Assembly (NCBI RefSeq): GCF_910593845.1
Contig: NZ_CAJVAS010000001.1
Span: forward strand, 248,001-312,000
Reading direction: 5' to 3'
Length of the DNA stretch: 64,000 nt
DNA from: Paenibacillus solanacearum
Lineage (GTDB): Bacteria; Bacillota; Bacilli; Paenibacillales; NBRC-103111
Shown: in pieces, positions 26,165-35,451 of the stretch
Position numbering within the stretch: position 1 is the first letter of the stretch
Layout of the letters: each line of letters begins with the position of its first letter
Made by a program: the position numbers and the translations under genes
Notes under the pieces: generated by a model
What the model saw: only the letters and a program-made list of their open reading frames with translations
Told to the model about the DNA's origin: nothing
Databases searched by the model: none

Positions 26165-27694
26165 ATGAACAGGAGAGTATGGGGGACGCTGGGGGTATCG
26201 GCCGCATTGCTCACAGTGAACGTTCTGGCAGGCTGCACGTCGGGTAACGGGTCCGATCCTTCGGCCAAAGGCACGGGCAGTCAGCCGTCATCCGGCCCGA
26301 TCAAGCTGCAGATGGCGATGGCGGCGTCCGGTCTGCCTGCGCCGGATGCCGACGACATCAAGAAGACGATCGACCAGAAGCTGAATGTCGATCTCCAGCT
26401 GACGGCGATCGCTTCGGGCGACGATTACAAAAACCAGATTCGCGTACGGCTGTCGGGCGGCAATTTTCCGGATATATTCTCGGTCGAGTTCTCGGATGTC
26501 AAGGAGTTTTCCGATAAAGGACTGCTGCTGGATCTGACGCCTTATATGGACAAAGAATTGAAGCCGGCCAAAGATTTCATCGTCGGACTGACGCCGAACA
26601 TTTTGAAGAAAGTAACGGTCAACAATAAAATTTACGCGGTGCCCCGGACGGCGGATGTGCCTTTCTCCTCGATGTGGGTGCGGAAGGATTGGCTGGAGAA
26701 GCTGAACCTGAAGACGCCGACGAACCTGGAGGAGTTTTTGGCGGTAGCCAAGGCGTTCACCGAGCAGGACCCGGACGGTAATAGCAAGAAGGATACGTAC
26801 GGGCTGACCGGGGCCAAATTCGACGGCTTCGCCACCTTGTTCGGCGCGTATGGCGTAGGCAATCCCGGCTCGTTCTACGAGAAGGGCGGCAAGGTGATGA
26901 ACGCGTACTACGACCCCGCCATGCCGGAAGCGCTTAAATATATCAAATCGTTATTCGATGCGGGGGTGGTCGATCCCGAGATCATGACGAACAAAGGCAA
27001 CGTTGAGGTGCAGAAGGCGTTTCAGGGCAAAGCCGGTTTCATCTTCAAAGGCTGGACGGACATTGCGAAGGACGAATTCGTCGAGCAGTACAAGGCGATC
27101 AACCCGAAAGCGAACTGGGTGCAGATGACGCCGCTGAAAGGGCCGGGAGGGCAATTCGACGGCTCCTACGACTATGACCGGCCGTCGCGCTACTGGGTCA
27201 TTCCGAAATCGCTGGAAAAAGATAAAGCGAAGCTGCAAAAGGTATTCGATCTGATCAACTACGTCTCCGTGAAAGAAGGCAACTGGCTTGTCATGTACGG
27301 CCTGCCGGGCAAGCATTACAACCTGAAGGACGGGAAGCTCGAGCCTACGCCGCTGATGGCCAAGGAAGGCAATTATTTTAACCTGTATCAAATTACGGGG
27401 CGGCCGAACAAGGAGTATTTGGAGATCAAATTCCCGAACCAGGCGGCAGCCACCGACTTTGCGATCAAAACGCCGCGCATCCACGCGTTCGACAGCTCCG
27501 TCATTCCTCCGACCGGCTTCAATAAGGCGGATGCGGACCGGTTCGCGGAGGAGGAGATGATCAAGTTCGTCACCGGCAAGCGGCCGATCTCCGAATATGG
27601 GGATTTCCTGAAAACGTTTGACACAACCTTTAAATATAAGACATATGTGGACGCTGCGGAGAAGCAGATCAAGGAGCAGGGCTTTGTGAAGTAG
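26165..27694 (+). CDS. ABC transporter substrate-binding lipoprotein, LipO/YtcQ type
   Basis: A 509-residue lipoprotein with leader MNRRVWGTLGVSAALLTVN and lipobox VLAGC. It is longer than the family 1 sugar-binding proteins elsewhere in this window and has the LipO pattern: LQLTAIASGDDYKNQIRVRL, FPDIFSVEFSDVKEF, VPFSSMWVRKDWLEKLN and DPDGNSKKDTYGLTG, the last resembling a calcium-binding DxDGNxxxD loop. GAAGGGGAAGCGC precedes the ATG at 26165. It completes the importer with the two permeases; no ATPase gene is present, which is normal for this family. The likely ligand is an oligosaccharide. Confidence 0.93.
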   Translation: MNRRVWGTLGVSAALLTVNVLAGCTSGNGSDPSAKGTGSQPSSGPIKLQMAMAASGLPAPDADDIKKTIDQKLNVDLQLTAIASGDDYKNQIRVRLSGGNFPDIFSVEFSDVKEFSDKGLLLDLTPYMDKELKPAKDFIVGLTPNILKKVTVNNKIYAVPRTADVPFSSMWVRKDWLEKLNLKTPTNLEEFLAVAKAFTEQDPDGNSKKDTYGLTGAKFDGFATLFGAYGVGNPGSFYEKGGKVMNAYYDPAMPEALKYIKSLFDAGVVDPEIMTNKGNVEVQKAFQGKAGFIFKGWTDIAKDEFVEQYKAINPKANWVQMTPLKGPGGQFDGSYDYDRPSRYWVIPKSLEKDKAKLQKVFDLINYVSVKEGNWLVMYGLPGKHYNLKDGKLEPTPLMAKEGNYFNLYQITGRPNKEYLEIKFPNQAAATDFAIKTPRIHAFDSSVIPPTGFNKADADRFAEEEMIKFVTGKRPISEYGDFLKTFDTTFKYKTYVDAAEKQIKEQGFVK

Positions 27695-27903
27695 GCGGCC
27701 GGCAGCCGTTTCATCGCTCGAACGTCACGGGCCTACCGGCTTCATTTATTGCAGGGGCTTGGACCGCGAGAACAAGCAGGCGTCCCACGTGCGGGCCCGC
27801 GCGCTCGATGATTCATTGGCGCTGCAGTGCCTGCCGCAGGATGGCCGATGTCCCGGCTTTCAAGGCTCCTGTTCATTTTCGTAATCGAGGAGGTTTTTGA
27901 CAA

Positions 27904-29202
27904 ATGATCAAACAATCGTATGACGTTATTGTCGCCGGAGGCGGCCCCAGCGGCATCGCTGCCGCCGTGGCGGCGGCGCGGATGGGGGCGAAGACGCTGC
28001 TGGTTGAGCGCTACGGGTTTCTCGGCGGCGCCGGGACGGCCATGATGGTCAATCCGTGGATGTCGTATTGGGCATCGGGCGGGGCGAACGTACAGCTGAT
28101 TTTCGGCGTGCTGCAGGAGCTGATCGACCGGATGACGGCGATGGGGATGTACGGGCATCCGAAGCAGCGAACGGCGTTCGATCCGGAAGCGCTGAAGGTG
28201 GCCGCCGAGCAGCTGTGCCAGGAAGCCGGCGTTACGCTGCTGTACCATTCCTTCCTCGGCGAAGCGAGGATGGATGAGAGCGGCGCGCGGATCGAAGCGA
28301 TCCGGTTTGCGAATAAAGCAGGTCTCGTCGATTTCCAGGCAAGCATGTACGTCGATGCGACCGGCGATGCGGACCTCGCGGCGCTGGCCGGCGCGATTGT
28401 GGAGAAAGGCAGGGCCGTCGACAGCCTGAGCCAACCGATGACGCTCAATTTCCGGATGGCGGGTGTCGACATGGACCGGCTGCAGACGCGGCAGGAAATT
28501 ACGGCACTGTACAAGGAAGCCAAGAAACGGGGCGAAATCGATTGCCCGCGCGAGGATGTGCTGTGGTTTTACGCCAATCAGCCCGGCGTCATTCATTTCA
28601 ATACGACGCGGGTCATCCGCAAGGACGCCACCGACCCGTGGGATTTGACGGCGGCGGAGATCGAAGGCCGGCGTCAAGTGCAGCAGCTGGTCCGCTTCCT
28701 GAAGGCGGAGGTTCCGGGCTTCGAAGAAGCCTATCTGCAGACGACCGCACCGCAGATCGGAGTACGGGAATCCCGCAGAGTCGTCGGCGAATATATGCTC
28801 ACCGCGGATGAGCTGCTCGCTTCCTGCCGGTTCGAGGATGTTATCGCCCGCGGCGCTTATCCGGTCGATATCCATAACCCGGACGGCGAAGGGACGATCT
28901 TGAAGCACTTGCCGCCAGGAGAGTGGTACGATATTCCGTTCCGCACGCTCGTCCCGAAAAAGATTCAAAATTTGCTGATCGGCGGGCGTCCGATTTCGGC
29001 GACGCATGAAGCGCATTCGGCGATCCGCGTCCAACCCATCGCGATGGCGATCGGCCAGGCGGCCGGCACGGCGGCGGCGCTGTGCGCCAAAGGCGGCGTG
29101 TTGCCTCGCGAGCTCGATGTGAGGCAAGTGCAGAAGGCGCTGACCGATCAAGGGGCTGTGCTCGGCCTGACGGCAGAAACGCCGAGCGCTGCGGGGGAGT
29201 AA
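27904..29202 (+). CDS. FAD-dependent oxidoreductase (PF12831-like)
   Basis: A 432-residue flavoprotein. The dinucleotide-binding motif is VIVAGGGPSGIAAAVAAARM ending in LLVERYGF near residue 40. It also has VDATGDADLAALAGA and C-terminal FAD contacts in NLLIGGRPISATHEAHSAIR and AMAIGQAAGTAAALC. GAGGAGGTTTTTGACAA precedes the ATG. Members of this family are common next to carbohydrate importers in Paenibacillus and probably oxidise sugars or sugar derivatives, but few have been characterised. The gene is separated by 209 bases from the binding protein and by only 4 bases from a second, divergent relative, so the two are co-transcribed. Confidence 0.88.
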   Translation: MIKQSYDVIVAGGGPSGIAAAVAAARMGAKTLLVERYGFLGGAGTAMMVNPWMSYWASGGANVQLIFGVLQELIDRMTAMGMYGHPKQRTAFDPEALKVAAEQLCQEAGVTLLYHSFLGEARMDESGARIEAIRFANKAGLVDFQASMYVDATGDADLAALAGAIVEKGRAVDSLSQPMTLNFRMAGVDMDRLQTRQEITALYKEAKKRGEIDCPREDVLWFYANQPGVIHFNTTRVIRKDATDPWDLTAAEIEGRRQVQQLVRFLKAEVPGFEEAYLQTTAPQIGVRESRRVVGEYMLTADELLASCRFEDVIARGAYPVDIHNPDGEGTILKHLPPGEWYDIPFRTLVPKKIQNLLIGGRPISATHEAHSAIRVQPIAMAIGQAAGTAAALCAKGGVLPRELDVRQVQKALTDQGAVLGLTAETPSAAGE

Positions 29203-29206
29203 GCCG

Positions 29207-30763
29207 ATGAAAGAGATGCGAGCCGATGTCCTCGTCATCGGGGGCGGCCTCGGAGGCTGCGCCGCAGCGCTGGCGTCGGCACAAGCCGGGCGGACCGTCC
29301 TTCTGACCGAGGAAACCGACTGGATCGGCGGCCAGCTCACGAGCCAGTCGGTGCCGCCGGATGAGCACCGTTGGATCGAGCAGCACGGCTGCACGCGCAC
29401 GTACCGGCAGCTCCGGGACGGCATTCGCCAATACTACAAGCAGCACTTCCCGCTTACGGCTGAGGCGGCCGCCAATCCGCTGCTCAATCCCGGCACGGCG
29501 CTGGTCAGCCGCATCAGCCATGAACCGCGCGCCGCGCTCGCGGTGCTGGAGACGATGCTGGCGCCGCACGTGCATAGCGGCAGCTTGACCGTCCTGCGCG
29601 GCGTGCGTCCGGTCGCGGCGGAAACGGACGGCGGCATCGTCCGTTCCGTCACGCTGGAGAAGCTGTGCGACTGCTCGCGCATCGTCGCGTCCGGCGCTTA
29701 CGTGCTGGACGCCACCGAATGCGGCGACCTGCTGCCGCTGACGGGGGCGGAATACGTCACGGGCGCCGAATCCGCCGCCGATACAGGAGAGCCGCATGCG
29801 GTGGACGGTCCGGCAATGCCGCATGACATGCAGGCGATCACCTATTGCTTTGCCATGGACTATCAGGAAGGGGGAGACCATAGGATCTCCCGCCCGGAGC
29901 AGTACGACTTCTGGAAGTCGTATCGCGCGGAGTTTTGGCCGGGCCCGCAGCTCGGCTGGACATACCCGAATCCGCGCACGCTGAAGCCGGTCGACTTGTC
30001 CCTGTTCCCTCAGGAGGGCAAGCTGTCGCTGTGGCATTACCGGCGCATCCTCGACCGGTCGCACTTCCGGCCCGGCTTGTTCGCCAGCGACGTTACGCTC
30101 GTCAACTGCCCGCAGAACGATTACTGGCTCGGTCCGGTCATTGACGTCCCCGAAGCGGAGCGGCGCAAGCATCTGGAAGCCGCCAAGCAGCTCAGCCTAT
30201 CGCTGCTGTACTGGCTGCAGACGGAGGCGCCGCGGCCGGACGGCGGAGCGGGATACCCGGGGCTCCGGCTGCGCCCGGATGTCGTCGGCACCGAGGACGG
30301 CCTGGCGATGGCGCCGTATATCCGCGAATCGCGCCGCATCCGGGCGGAATTTACGGTGCTGGAGCAGCATCTGAGCCCGGACGCTCACCCCGACGGAAAA
30401 GCGCAGCCGTTCGAGGACACCGTCGGCATCGGCTATTACGCGATCGACCTGCATCCGAGCACGGGGAACCGGACGTATATCGATATCCCGTCGCTGCCGT
30501 TCCAAATTCCGCTCGGCGCGCTGATCCCCGTACGTCTGGACAATATGCTGCCGGCCTGCAAAAATATCGGCACGACGCATATCACGAACGGCTGCTACCG
30601 GCTTCATCCGGTGGAATGGAACATCGGGGAAGCGGCCGGAACGCTTGCCGCGTTCTGCCTGGAGCACGGCGTGAGCCCGCGAGAGGTGCGCAGCCGCAAG
30701 GAGCGCCTGCTCGCGTTCCAACAGACGATGGAGCGCCAGGGCGCCGAGCTGCACTGGCCTTGA
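29207..30763 (+). CDS. FAD-dependent oxidoreductase (PF12831-like, second paralogue)
   Basis: A 518-residue flavoprotein. The N-terminal FAD motif is VLVIGGGLGGCAAALASAQA, followed by TDWIGGQLTSQSVPPDEHRW and CTRTYRQLRDGIRQYY, diagnostic of this subgroup. Further contacts include LDATECGDLLPLTGAEYVTG and the C-terminal HITNGCYRLHPVEWNIGEAA. It has only weak similarity to the preceding flavoprotein outside the FAD contacts, so the two probably act on different substrates or as successive steps. It begins 4 bases after the upstream stop and ends at a strong terminator, closing the operon. Confidence 0.88.
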   Translation: MKEMRADVLVIGGGLGGCAAALASAQAGRTVLLTEETDWIGGQLTSQSVPPDEHRWIEQHGCTRTYRQLRDGIRQYYKQHFPLTAEAAANPLLNPGTALVSRISHEPRAALAVLETMLAPHVHSGSLTVLRGVRPVAAETDGGIVRSVTLEKLCDCSRIVASGAYVLDATECGDLLPLTGAEYVTGAESAADTGEPHAVDGPAMPHDMQAITYCFAMDYQEGGDHRISRPEQYDFWKSYRAEFWPGPQLGWTYPNPRTLKPVDLSLFPQEGKLSLWHYRRILDRSHFRPGLFASDVTLVNCPQNDYWLGPVIDVPEAERRKHLEAAKQLSLSLLYWLQTEAPRPDGGAGYPGLRLRPDVVGTEDGLAMAPYIRESRRIRAEFTVLEQHLSPDAHPDGKAQPFEDTVGIGYYAIDLHPSTGNRTYIDIPSLPFQIPLGALIPVRLDNMLPACKNIGTTHITNGCYRLHPVEWNIGEAAGTLAAFCLEHGVSPREVRSRKERLLAFQQTMERQGAELHWP

Positions 30764-30789
30764 TGCACCTGCCCCAAATCGTTTACAGT

Positions 30790-30848
30790 CACACCCCTTT
30801 GGTTCTAACCGCCGGGACCCTCTGGCGCTGGAACCAAGGGGTGTTTTT
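30790..30848 (+). terminator. Strong terminator after the flavoprotein operon
   Basis: ACACCCCTTTGGTTC pairs with GAACCAAGGGGTGT (one bulged T). The loop contains a smaller CGCC/GGCG hairpin, and TTTTT follows. Confidence 0.88.
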
Positions 30849-31043
30849 ATATGCGCGCCTTCGCTTGCTTGGGCCTGGTGAACCTGCTGCCTTTCTTCAA
30901 GCAAGATCGTTATAAAATGGAGCAAGGTCCTCTCTTTTTCCACGACGAAAGCCCGTGATATGATACTGTCAGGAAGAAGTTCCCTTGATTGCGCTGCGGA
31001 TTCAAATCGCAAGCGCAACTTAACCGAAAGCGGAGGTTTGGAC

Positions 31044-32213
31044 ATGGACAACCGGGTGCGGCAGTCCGGCGGAATGAAGCGGAGCACGGAATCCGTAACG
31101 TTCGGCGACGCCGAAAAGGCGGCTCATTTCGTCTTGAAGAAGCTTGACGATAACTTGAATCAATATAGCCGTACATTTCCGGGAATCCATAGCGAACGGC
31201 TGCGGTATCCCCACGGAGAAAACCACATGTGGGCGCATGGATTTTGGACGGGCATGTCATGGCTTGCCTATGATTTGACCGGTGACGATAAGTACCGGCG
31301 CGCGGCCGAAGCGCAGCTCGAATCGTACGGCCAGCGCTTCCGGATGAAAGTGAACGGTGTCGGCGTCAATGACGGCCATGAGCTGGGGATGGTTTACGTC
31401 CCTTCATGCGTAGCCGCCTTCAAATTGACCGGCAACCGGGAAGCCCGCGAGTGGGCACTGCAGGCGGCGGAGCTGCTGAGGAGCAAAACAACGAAGAATG
31501 GCATGATCTACCAGCACCAATCGGGCAGACGGCATCGGACCGTCATCGATACGGTCATGAATCTTCCGCTGCTGCACTGGGCTTATGAGGAAACCGGGGA
31601 TGAGCGGTATGTGGACGTATGCCGCCGTCATATCGAGCATGTGCTTCGGCTGAACCTGCGCGAGAACGGAATGATTTACCATGCGGTAGACCTGCATCAG
31701 GATAGCGGCGAGCCGATCAACCGGCTTGCCGGTTTCTCACCGGGCTCTTGCTGGTCGCGCGGCATGGCGTGGGGCATATACGGGCTGGCGCTGCATTACA
31801 GCCGTAGTTCGCATCAAGAAAGCTTGCAGGCGGCAACCGCCATGACGGCGTATTACATCAGCCGTCTGCCGTCCGACGATGTCTGCTGCTGGGATTTGTA
31901 TTACACCGGCGAACGGGAGCAGCGGGATTCGTCCGCGTCGGCGATTGCGGTCTGCGGCATGCTGGAGCTGCTGAAGCATATGGATGCGCATGCGGAGCAA
32001 AGGCCGCTCTTCGAGCAGGTCGTTTCCCGAACGCTGCATTCGTTGACCGGCGATTATGTATCCGTCAACGAAGCCGGCTGTAACGGGGTGCTGCTGCATG
32101 GCGTGTACAATCTTCCGCTGTGGGCCGGCGTCGACGAATGCTGTTTGTGGGGCGATTATTTTTATTTCGAAGCGCTCGTGAGATGCATCAAGGACTGGGA
32201 CCGCTATTGGTAA
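31044..32213 (+). CDS. GH88 unsaturated glucuronyl hydrolase-like enzyme
   Basis: A 389-residue (alpha/alpha)6-barrel enzyme. Family features are GENHMWAHGFWTGMSWLAYD, TVIDTVMNLPLLHWAYEETG with Asp169 corresponding to the catalytic acid/base, FSPGSCWSRGMAWGIYGLAL and RDSSASAIAVCGMLELL. GH88 enzymes hydrate and cleave the 4,5-unsaturated uronyl end left by polysaccharide lyases on glycosaminoglycan, gellan or xanthan fragments. The second usual Asp (in HDxGF) is replaced by Glu113 in GHELGM. The start at 31044 is set by GGAGGT 6 bases upstream; there is no signal peptide, so it is cytoplasmic. It is followed after 15 bases by an AraC regulator in the same operon. Confidence 0.88.
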   Translation: MDNRVRQSGGMKRSTESVTFGDAEKAAHFVLKKLDDNLNQYSRTFPGIHSERLRYPHGENHMWAHGFWTGMSWLAYDLTGDDKYRRAAEAQLESYGQRFRMKVNGVGVNDGHELGMVYVPSCVAAFKLTGNREAREWALQAAELLRSKTTKNGMIYQHQSGRRHRTVIDTVMNLPLLHWAYEETGDERYVDVCRRHIEHVLRLNLRENGMIYHAVDLHQDSGEPINRLAGFSPGSCWSRGMAWGIYGLALHYSRSSHQESLQAATAMTAYYISRLPSDDVCCWDLYYTGEREQRDSSASAIAVCGMLELLKHMDAHAEQRPLFEQVVSRTLHSLTGDYVSVNEAGCNGVLLHGVYNLPLWAGVDECCLWGDYFYFEALVRCIKDWDRYW

Positions 32214-32228
32214 GTCAAGCCTTTCGGG

Positions 32229-33122
32229 ATGGTGATCACGTTGAAGCTAGCCAGTAGTATCCAGTTCAATCACGCTCCGAGCGAAACGGCCAAAACGTTC
32301 TTATTGTATCCGCTGTCCGTCGGGCAGACGAATTGCGGCCCGTCGTACGCGTTGGAACGCAACGACGCCAAGCTCTACGGCTACCAGCTGAGCCTGGTGC
32401 TGAGCGGTGCGGGCCGTCTGGAGGCGAATAGCCGGACATGGCCGCTTCAACCGGGCCAGTTCATTTACCTTGATCTCCACAAGGGATATAAAATTTGTAC
32501 GTCGCCGAACCAAGGTCTGGAGCTGCTATGGATCCATTTTGACGGCGTGCCGGCTTCCCATTACTTCGAACTTGTGGAGGCTGGCGACATGGCGGTATTT
32601 GAGGTTTCGGCCGATCGTCTGCATAAGATTCGCCAATCGCTGATGGAGTTGGTAAGCCTGCTGAATTATCGGCCGCCCTCTATGGAAGTCCGTTCCTCTC
32701 TCATCATGACGCAAGTGCTCTCCGAAATCGTGCTGGACAAAATGGAAGGAGCGGGGCCTTGGGGGACGGAGCGCAGCGTTTCGGTATGCGCCGAAATTTT
32801 TGCCTCTCTCCGTTATATCGAAGAACGGTACAACGAACCGCTGCGGCTGGATGAGGTGGCGGAGATCGCGGGGATGAGCACTTATCATTTTGCAAGATTG
32901 TTTAAGAAGAGCACGGGCTTCACCGTCATGGAATATGTGATGAAATTCAGGCTGACCCAAGCGAAGAAGCTGTTGTCAACAACCCGGCTTCCGATAAGCG
33001 ATGTGGCGGAAAGCACAGGCTTTCAGGATCAGAGCTATTTTACGAAGCTGTTCAAACGATACGAAAAAATAACGCCGAGACGATACCGCGACGCGCATGC
33101 GGATCAGACGGACGATTCATAG
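32229..33122 (+). CDS. AraC-family transcriptional regulator
   Basis: A 297-residue regulator with an AraC_binding cupin domain (YQLSLVLSGAGRLEANSRTW, PLQPGQFIYLDLHKGYKI) and a C-terminal double helix-turn-helix: LDEVAEIAGMSTYHFARLFK and ISDVAESTGFQDQSYFTKLF, ending ITPRRYRDA. The start is uncertain: ATG at 32229, GTG at 32232 or TTG at 32241 are all possible, and only weak G-rich sequence precedes the first. It lies between the GH88 gene and an orphan binding protein and probably controls one or both in response to the sugar they handle. Confidence 0.88.
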   Translation: MVITLKLASSIQFNHAPSETAKTFLLYPLSVGQTNCGPSYALERNDAKLYGYQLSLVLSGAGRLEANSRTWPLQPGQFIYLDLHKGYKICTSPNQGLELLWIHFDGVPASHYFELVEAGDMAVFEVSADRLHKIRQSLMELVSLLNYRPPSMEVRSSLIMTQVLSEIVLDKMEGAGPWGTERSVSVCAEIFASLRYIEERYNEPLRLDEVAEIAGMSTYHFARLFKKSTGFTVMEYVMKFRLTQAKKLLSTTRLPISDVAESTGFQDQSYFTKLFKRYEKITPRRYRDAHADQTDDS

Positions 33123-33275
33123 CCCGCAACAGAGCATAATAATTACAAAAGTCAGCAAGAATCTCCCTACAGGATCGAAGCCAATGTTGATAAGCTAACG
33201 ATGAGCGCCGTACTTGAATCCGGACTCATATGCAGCTGATGTTCATAAACCATAAGATGGCAAGGGGGAAGAAGG

Positions 33276-34613
33276 ATGAATAAAAAGTCGTTTTTGACAG
33301 CGCTTACCGTTTCGAGTGCATTGATGGTCATGTCCGCCTGCGGCGGGGCAGCGTCCCATTCATCGGGTGCGGAATCGAAAGATCCGGCAGCGGGCAAGCC
33401 GGAGGAGTCGAAGCCCGTGACGCTTCAAGCGTACGCTTACTCGGGGGCTTTGGTGAAGGAGGATTTCGACAAGTACATTGCCGCACCGCTCAAGCAAAAG
33501 TATCCGCACATTACGCTGGAATATGTCGCAAGCGGCAAAGGGACGTCACCGAACGAGCTGGCCACGGCGGGAACGATGCCGGACATCATTATGACCGGCA
33601 TGAGGCAGCTGCTGGTGTTTCAAGAGCTGGACGCTCCGGCCGACTTGACGAACCTCATGAAGACGCACCGGCTCGACCGGTCGCTGTATCGCAAGGAAGC
33701 GATCGATGCGATCGCCGACTACGGGGCCAAAGGCGAATTGTACGCCTTGCCGTTGTATGTGAATTTTTACGCGATGCTGTATAACAAAGACATCTTCGAC
33801 CGCTTTTCCGTCGAATACCCGAAGGACCAGATGACATGGGATCAAGTGAAGGCGCTTGCCGCGAAAGTGACGAAGGTGCAGGACGGCATCGCGTACAAAG
33901 GGCTGCAGCCTGCGGATATTATCGATGTGTTCGCCGGAGGGCTGTCGCTTTCTTATATGGACGGGCAAAACCAGAAAGCGAAAGTAACGACGGACGGCTG
34001 GAAGAACGTTTTCGAAATCGCCAAAGAATTCAATTCGATGCCCGGCAATGAGCCGAAAGATCCGAAAAACATATGGAAAGGCTCCGACGACTTTTTCAAA
34101 GATAAAAATATCGCCATGATGCCTTACTTCGGAACCCGGGTCCAAAAAGCGGCGCAAATGAACGACGAGCTCGGCTTCAACTGGGATGTCGTTTCCTTCC
34201 CAAGCTTCAGCGATTCTCCGGGGAAATCATCGGAGGTCGACGCGCAAGTGCTGGCCTTGTCCAAAACAAGCAAGCATCCCGACGAAGCGTTCAAGGTCAT
34301 TCAATTCCTCACATCTTCTCAAGAAGTCCAAAGCGGTTTGGTGAAGATGGGCCGGGCGCTTCCCGCATTGAACGACGAAGATTTAATGAAATCGTTCGGT
34401 GCCGACTACCCGGTGCTGAAGACCAAAAATGTAAACGGTATCTTCAAAACGACGCCGAGACAGCCGCATAAGGCGAGCCAATATGACGACATCGTAAGAA
34501 AATGGCTGAAAAATACGTTCCTGGACCATTTAAGCGGAAAATACGATGTCAATACGGCATTGAAGATGGCGGAAGAGGGCGCGACGAAAGAGATCGAAAG
34601 CATGAAGAAATGA
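33276..34613 (+). CDS. Orphan extracellular sugar-binding lipoprotein (family 1 SBP)
   Basis: A 445-residue lipoprotein: leader MNKKSFLTALTVSSALMV and lipobox VMSAC. The core includes KQKYPHITLEYVASGKGTSP, AMLYNKDIFDRFSVEYPKDQ, NWDVVSFPSFSDSPGKSSEV and YDVNTALKMAEEGATKEIE. It shares the GKGT-S/N-P segment and the overall layout with the binding proteins at 8703 and 54146. GGGGGAAGAAGG precedes the ATG. Its promoter region contains CATAATAATTA and TAAGCTAACG, loosely like the 13.6-kb promoter. It sits downstream of an AraC gene and lacks permeases; a GH88 enzyme in the same cluster suggests that the ligand could be a uronic-acid oligosaccharide. Confidence 0.9.
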   Translation: MNKKSFLTALTVSSALMVMSACGGAASHSSGAESKDPAAGKPEESKPVTLQAYAYSGALVKEDFDKYIAAPLKQKYPHITLEYVASGKGTSPNELATAGTMPDIIMTGMRQLLVFQELDAPADLTNLMKTHRLDRSLYRKEAIDAIADYGAKGELYALPLYVNFYAMLYNKDIFDRFSVEYPKDQMTWDQVKALAAKVTKVQDGIAYKGLQPADIIDVFAGGLSLSYMDGQNQKAKVTTDGWKNVFEIAKEFNSMPGNEPKDPKNIWKGSDDFFKDKNIAMMPYFGTRVQKAAQMNDELGFNWDVVSFPSFSDSPGKSSEVDAQVLALSKTSKHPDEAFKVIQFLTSSQEVQSGLVKMGRALPALNDEDLMKSFGADYPVLKTKNVNGIFKTTPRQPHKASQYDDIVRKWLKNTFLDHLSGKYDVNTALKMAEEGATKEIESMKK

Positions 34614-34915
34614 TCCGTTCCGCTGCGGTGCCTGCCGAGATCGAGCGGAGTGAACGGCGGTCGTACAGGCGATGAACAGATGATACGGAGCGGTCCGTGG
34701 CGTTACCGACAAGCCTTAACCTGCGAGATGCGGGATAGGGCTTGTTCCCGTTTATACAAACGCCGTCGCCGCCGAAACCGCCGGGTGAATCTGGCGGCCG
34801 CTTCATCCAATAATAACCGGGTTTCGCTTGCTGCAATATTCATTTACACTGAAGTGATACAAAACCGGGCCTGCCCTCGTCTTATATATAGCTGCAGCGG
34901 AAAGGAGGCAATCGA
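34614..34915 (+). promoter_or_regulatory. Intergenic region before the ECF sigma gene
   Basis: About 300 bases without a gene. ACAAGCC (34709-34715) pairs with GGCTTGT (34739-34745) and may end the binding-protein transcript. The promoter of the sigma operon should lie in the AT-rich stretch near 34810-34890, but I could not assign a convincing -35/-10 pair. Confidence 0.4.
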
Positions 34916-35437
34916 ATGGACATTCCGGAATCCGATCAATTTCGAACGATTTTTTATACGCATTATCCCGCCGTACGGCGAAAACTGATTGCTTTGGTGC
35001 GCGACGAAGCGGCGGCGGAGGATTTGTCGCAGGAAGTGTTTTTGCGGCTGTACCGTAATCCTCCCGACGATCTTGCCGTAATCGGCGCTTGGCTGCACCG
35101 GGTGCTGACCCGGATCGCCTATGATCATCTGGCCAAAGTGTCGCGGCAGCGCGCGCTTCAGGCCAAACAGGAGCAACTGATGGCGGTGGAGACGGCTCCG
35201 CCTTCCAATGAAGATATACTGCTGCGCAAGCTCGATCAGGAAGAAGTCAGGGAGCTGCTCGAGGAGCTGCCCGAGCGCGACAGGCAAGTACTGCTGCTGC
35301 GCTATTCCGGCTACAGCTACGCCGAGATCGCCGAGCAGCTGCAGGTGCGCCAGCCGCTTGTCGGTACCTTGCTTCACCGGGCGACGACGCGATTGAAGCG
35401 ATATGCCAAAGCGCAGCCTGAGCAATATATGAATTAA
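34916..35437 (+). CDS. ECF-type RNA polymerase sigma factor
   Basis: A 173-residue sigma-70 family protein with regions 2 and 4 only. Region 2 begins FRTIFYTHYPAVRRKLIALV and contains DEAAAEDLSQEVFLRLYRN; region 4 is LLEELPERDRQVLLLRYSGY then SYAEIAEQLQVRQPLVGTLL. AAAGGAGG lies 7 bases before the ATG. The next gene, 14 bases on, codes for a single-pass membrane protein likely to be its anti-sigma factor, and an ABC-2 exporter follows in overlapping order. ECF factors in such operons usually respond to envelope stress or antimicrobial peptides. Confidence 0.92.
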   Translation: MDIPESDQFRTIFYTHYPAVRRKLIALVRDEAAAEDLSQEVFLRLYRNPPDDLAVIGAWLHRVLTRIAYDHLAKVSRQRALQAKQEQLMAVETAPPSNEDILLRKLDQEEVRELLEELPERDRQVLLLRYSGYSYAEIAEQLQVRQPLVGTLLHRATTRLKRYAKAQPEQYMN

Positions 35438-35451
35438 AGGAGGAAACAGCG

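Noticed and set aside
27742-29424. A 560-codon minus-strand frame opposite the flavoprotein gene
   Set aside because: Arg/His-rich shadow translation with no domain; the plus-strand gene has clear FAD motifs.
28841-30172. A 443-codon minus-strand frame opposite the second flavoprotein gene
   Set aside because: Shadow of a GC-rich gene; no recognisable domain or ribosome site.
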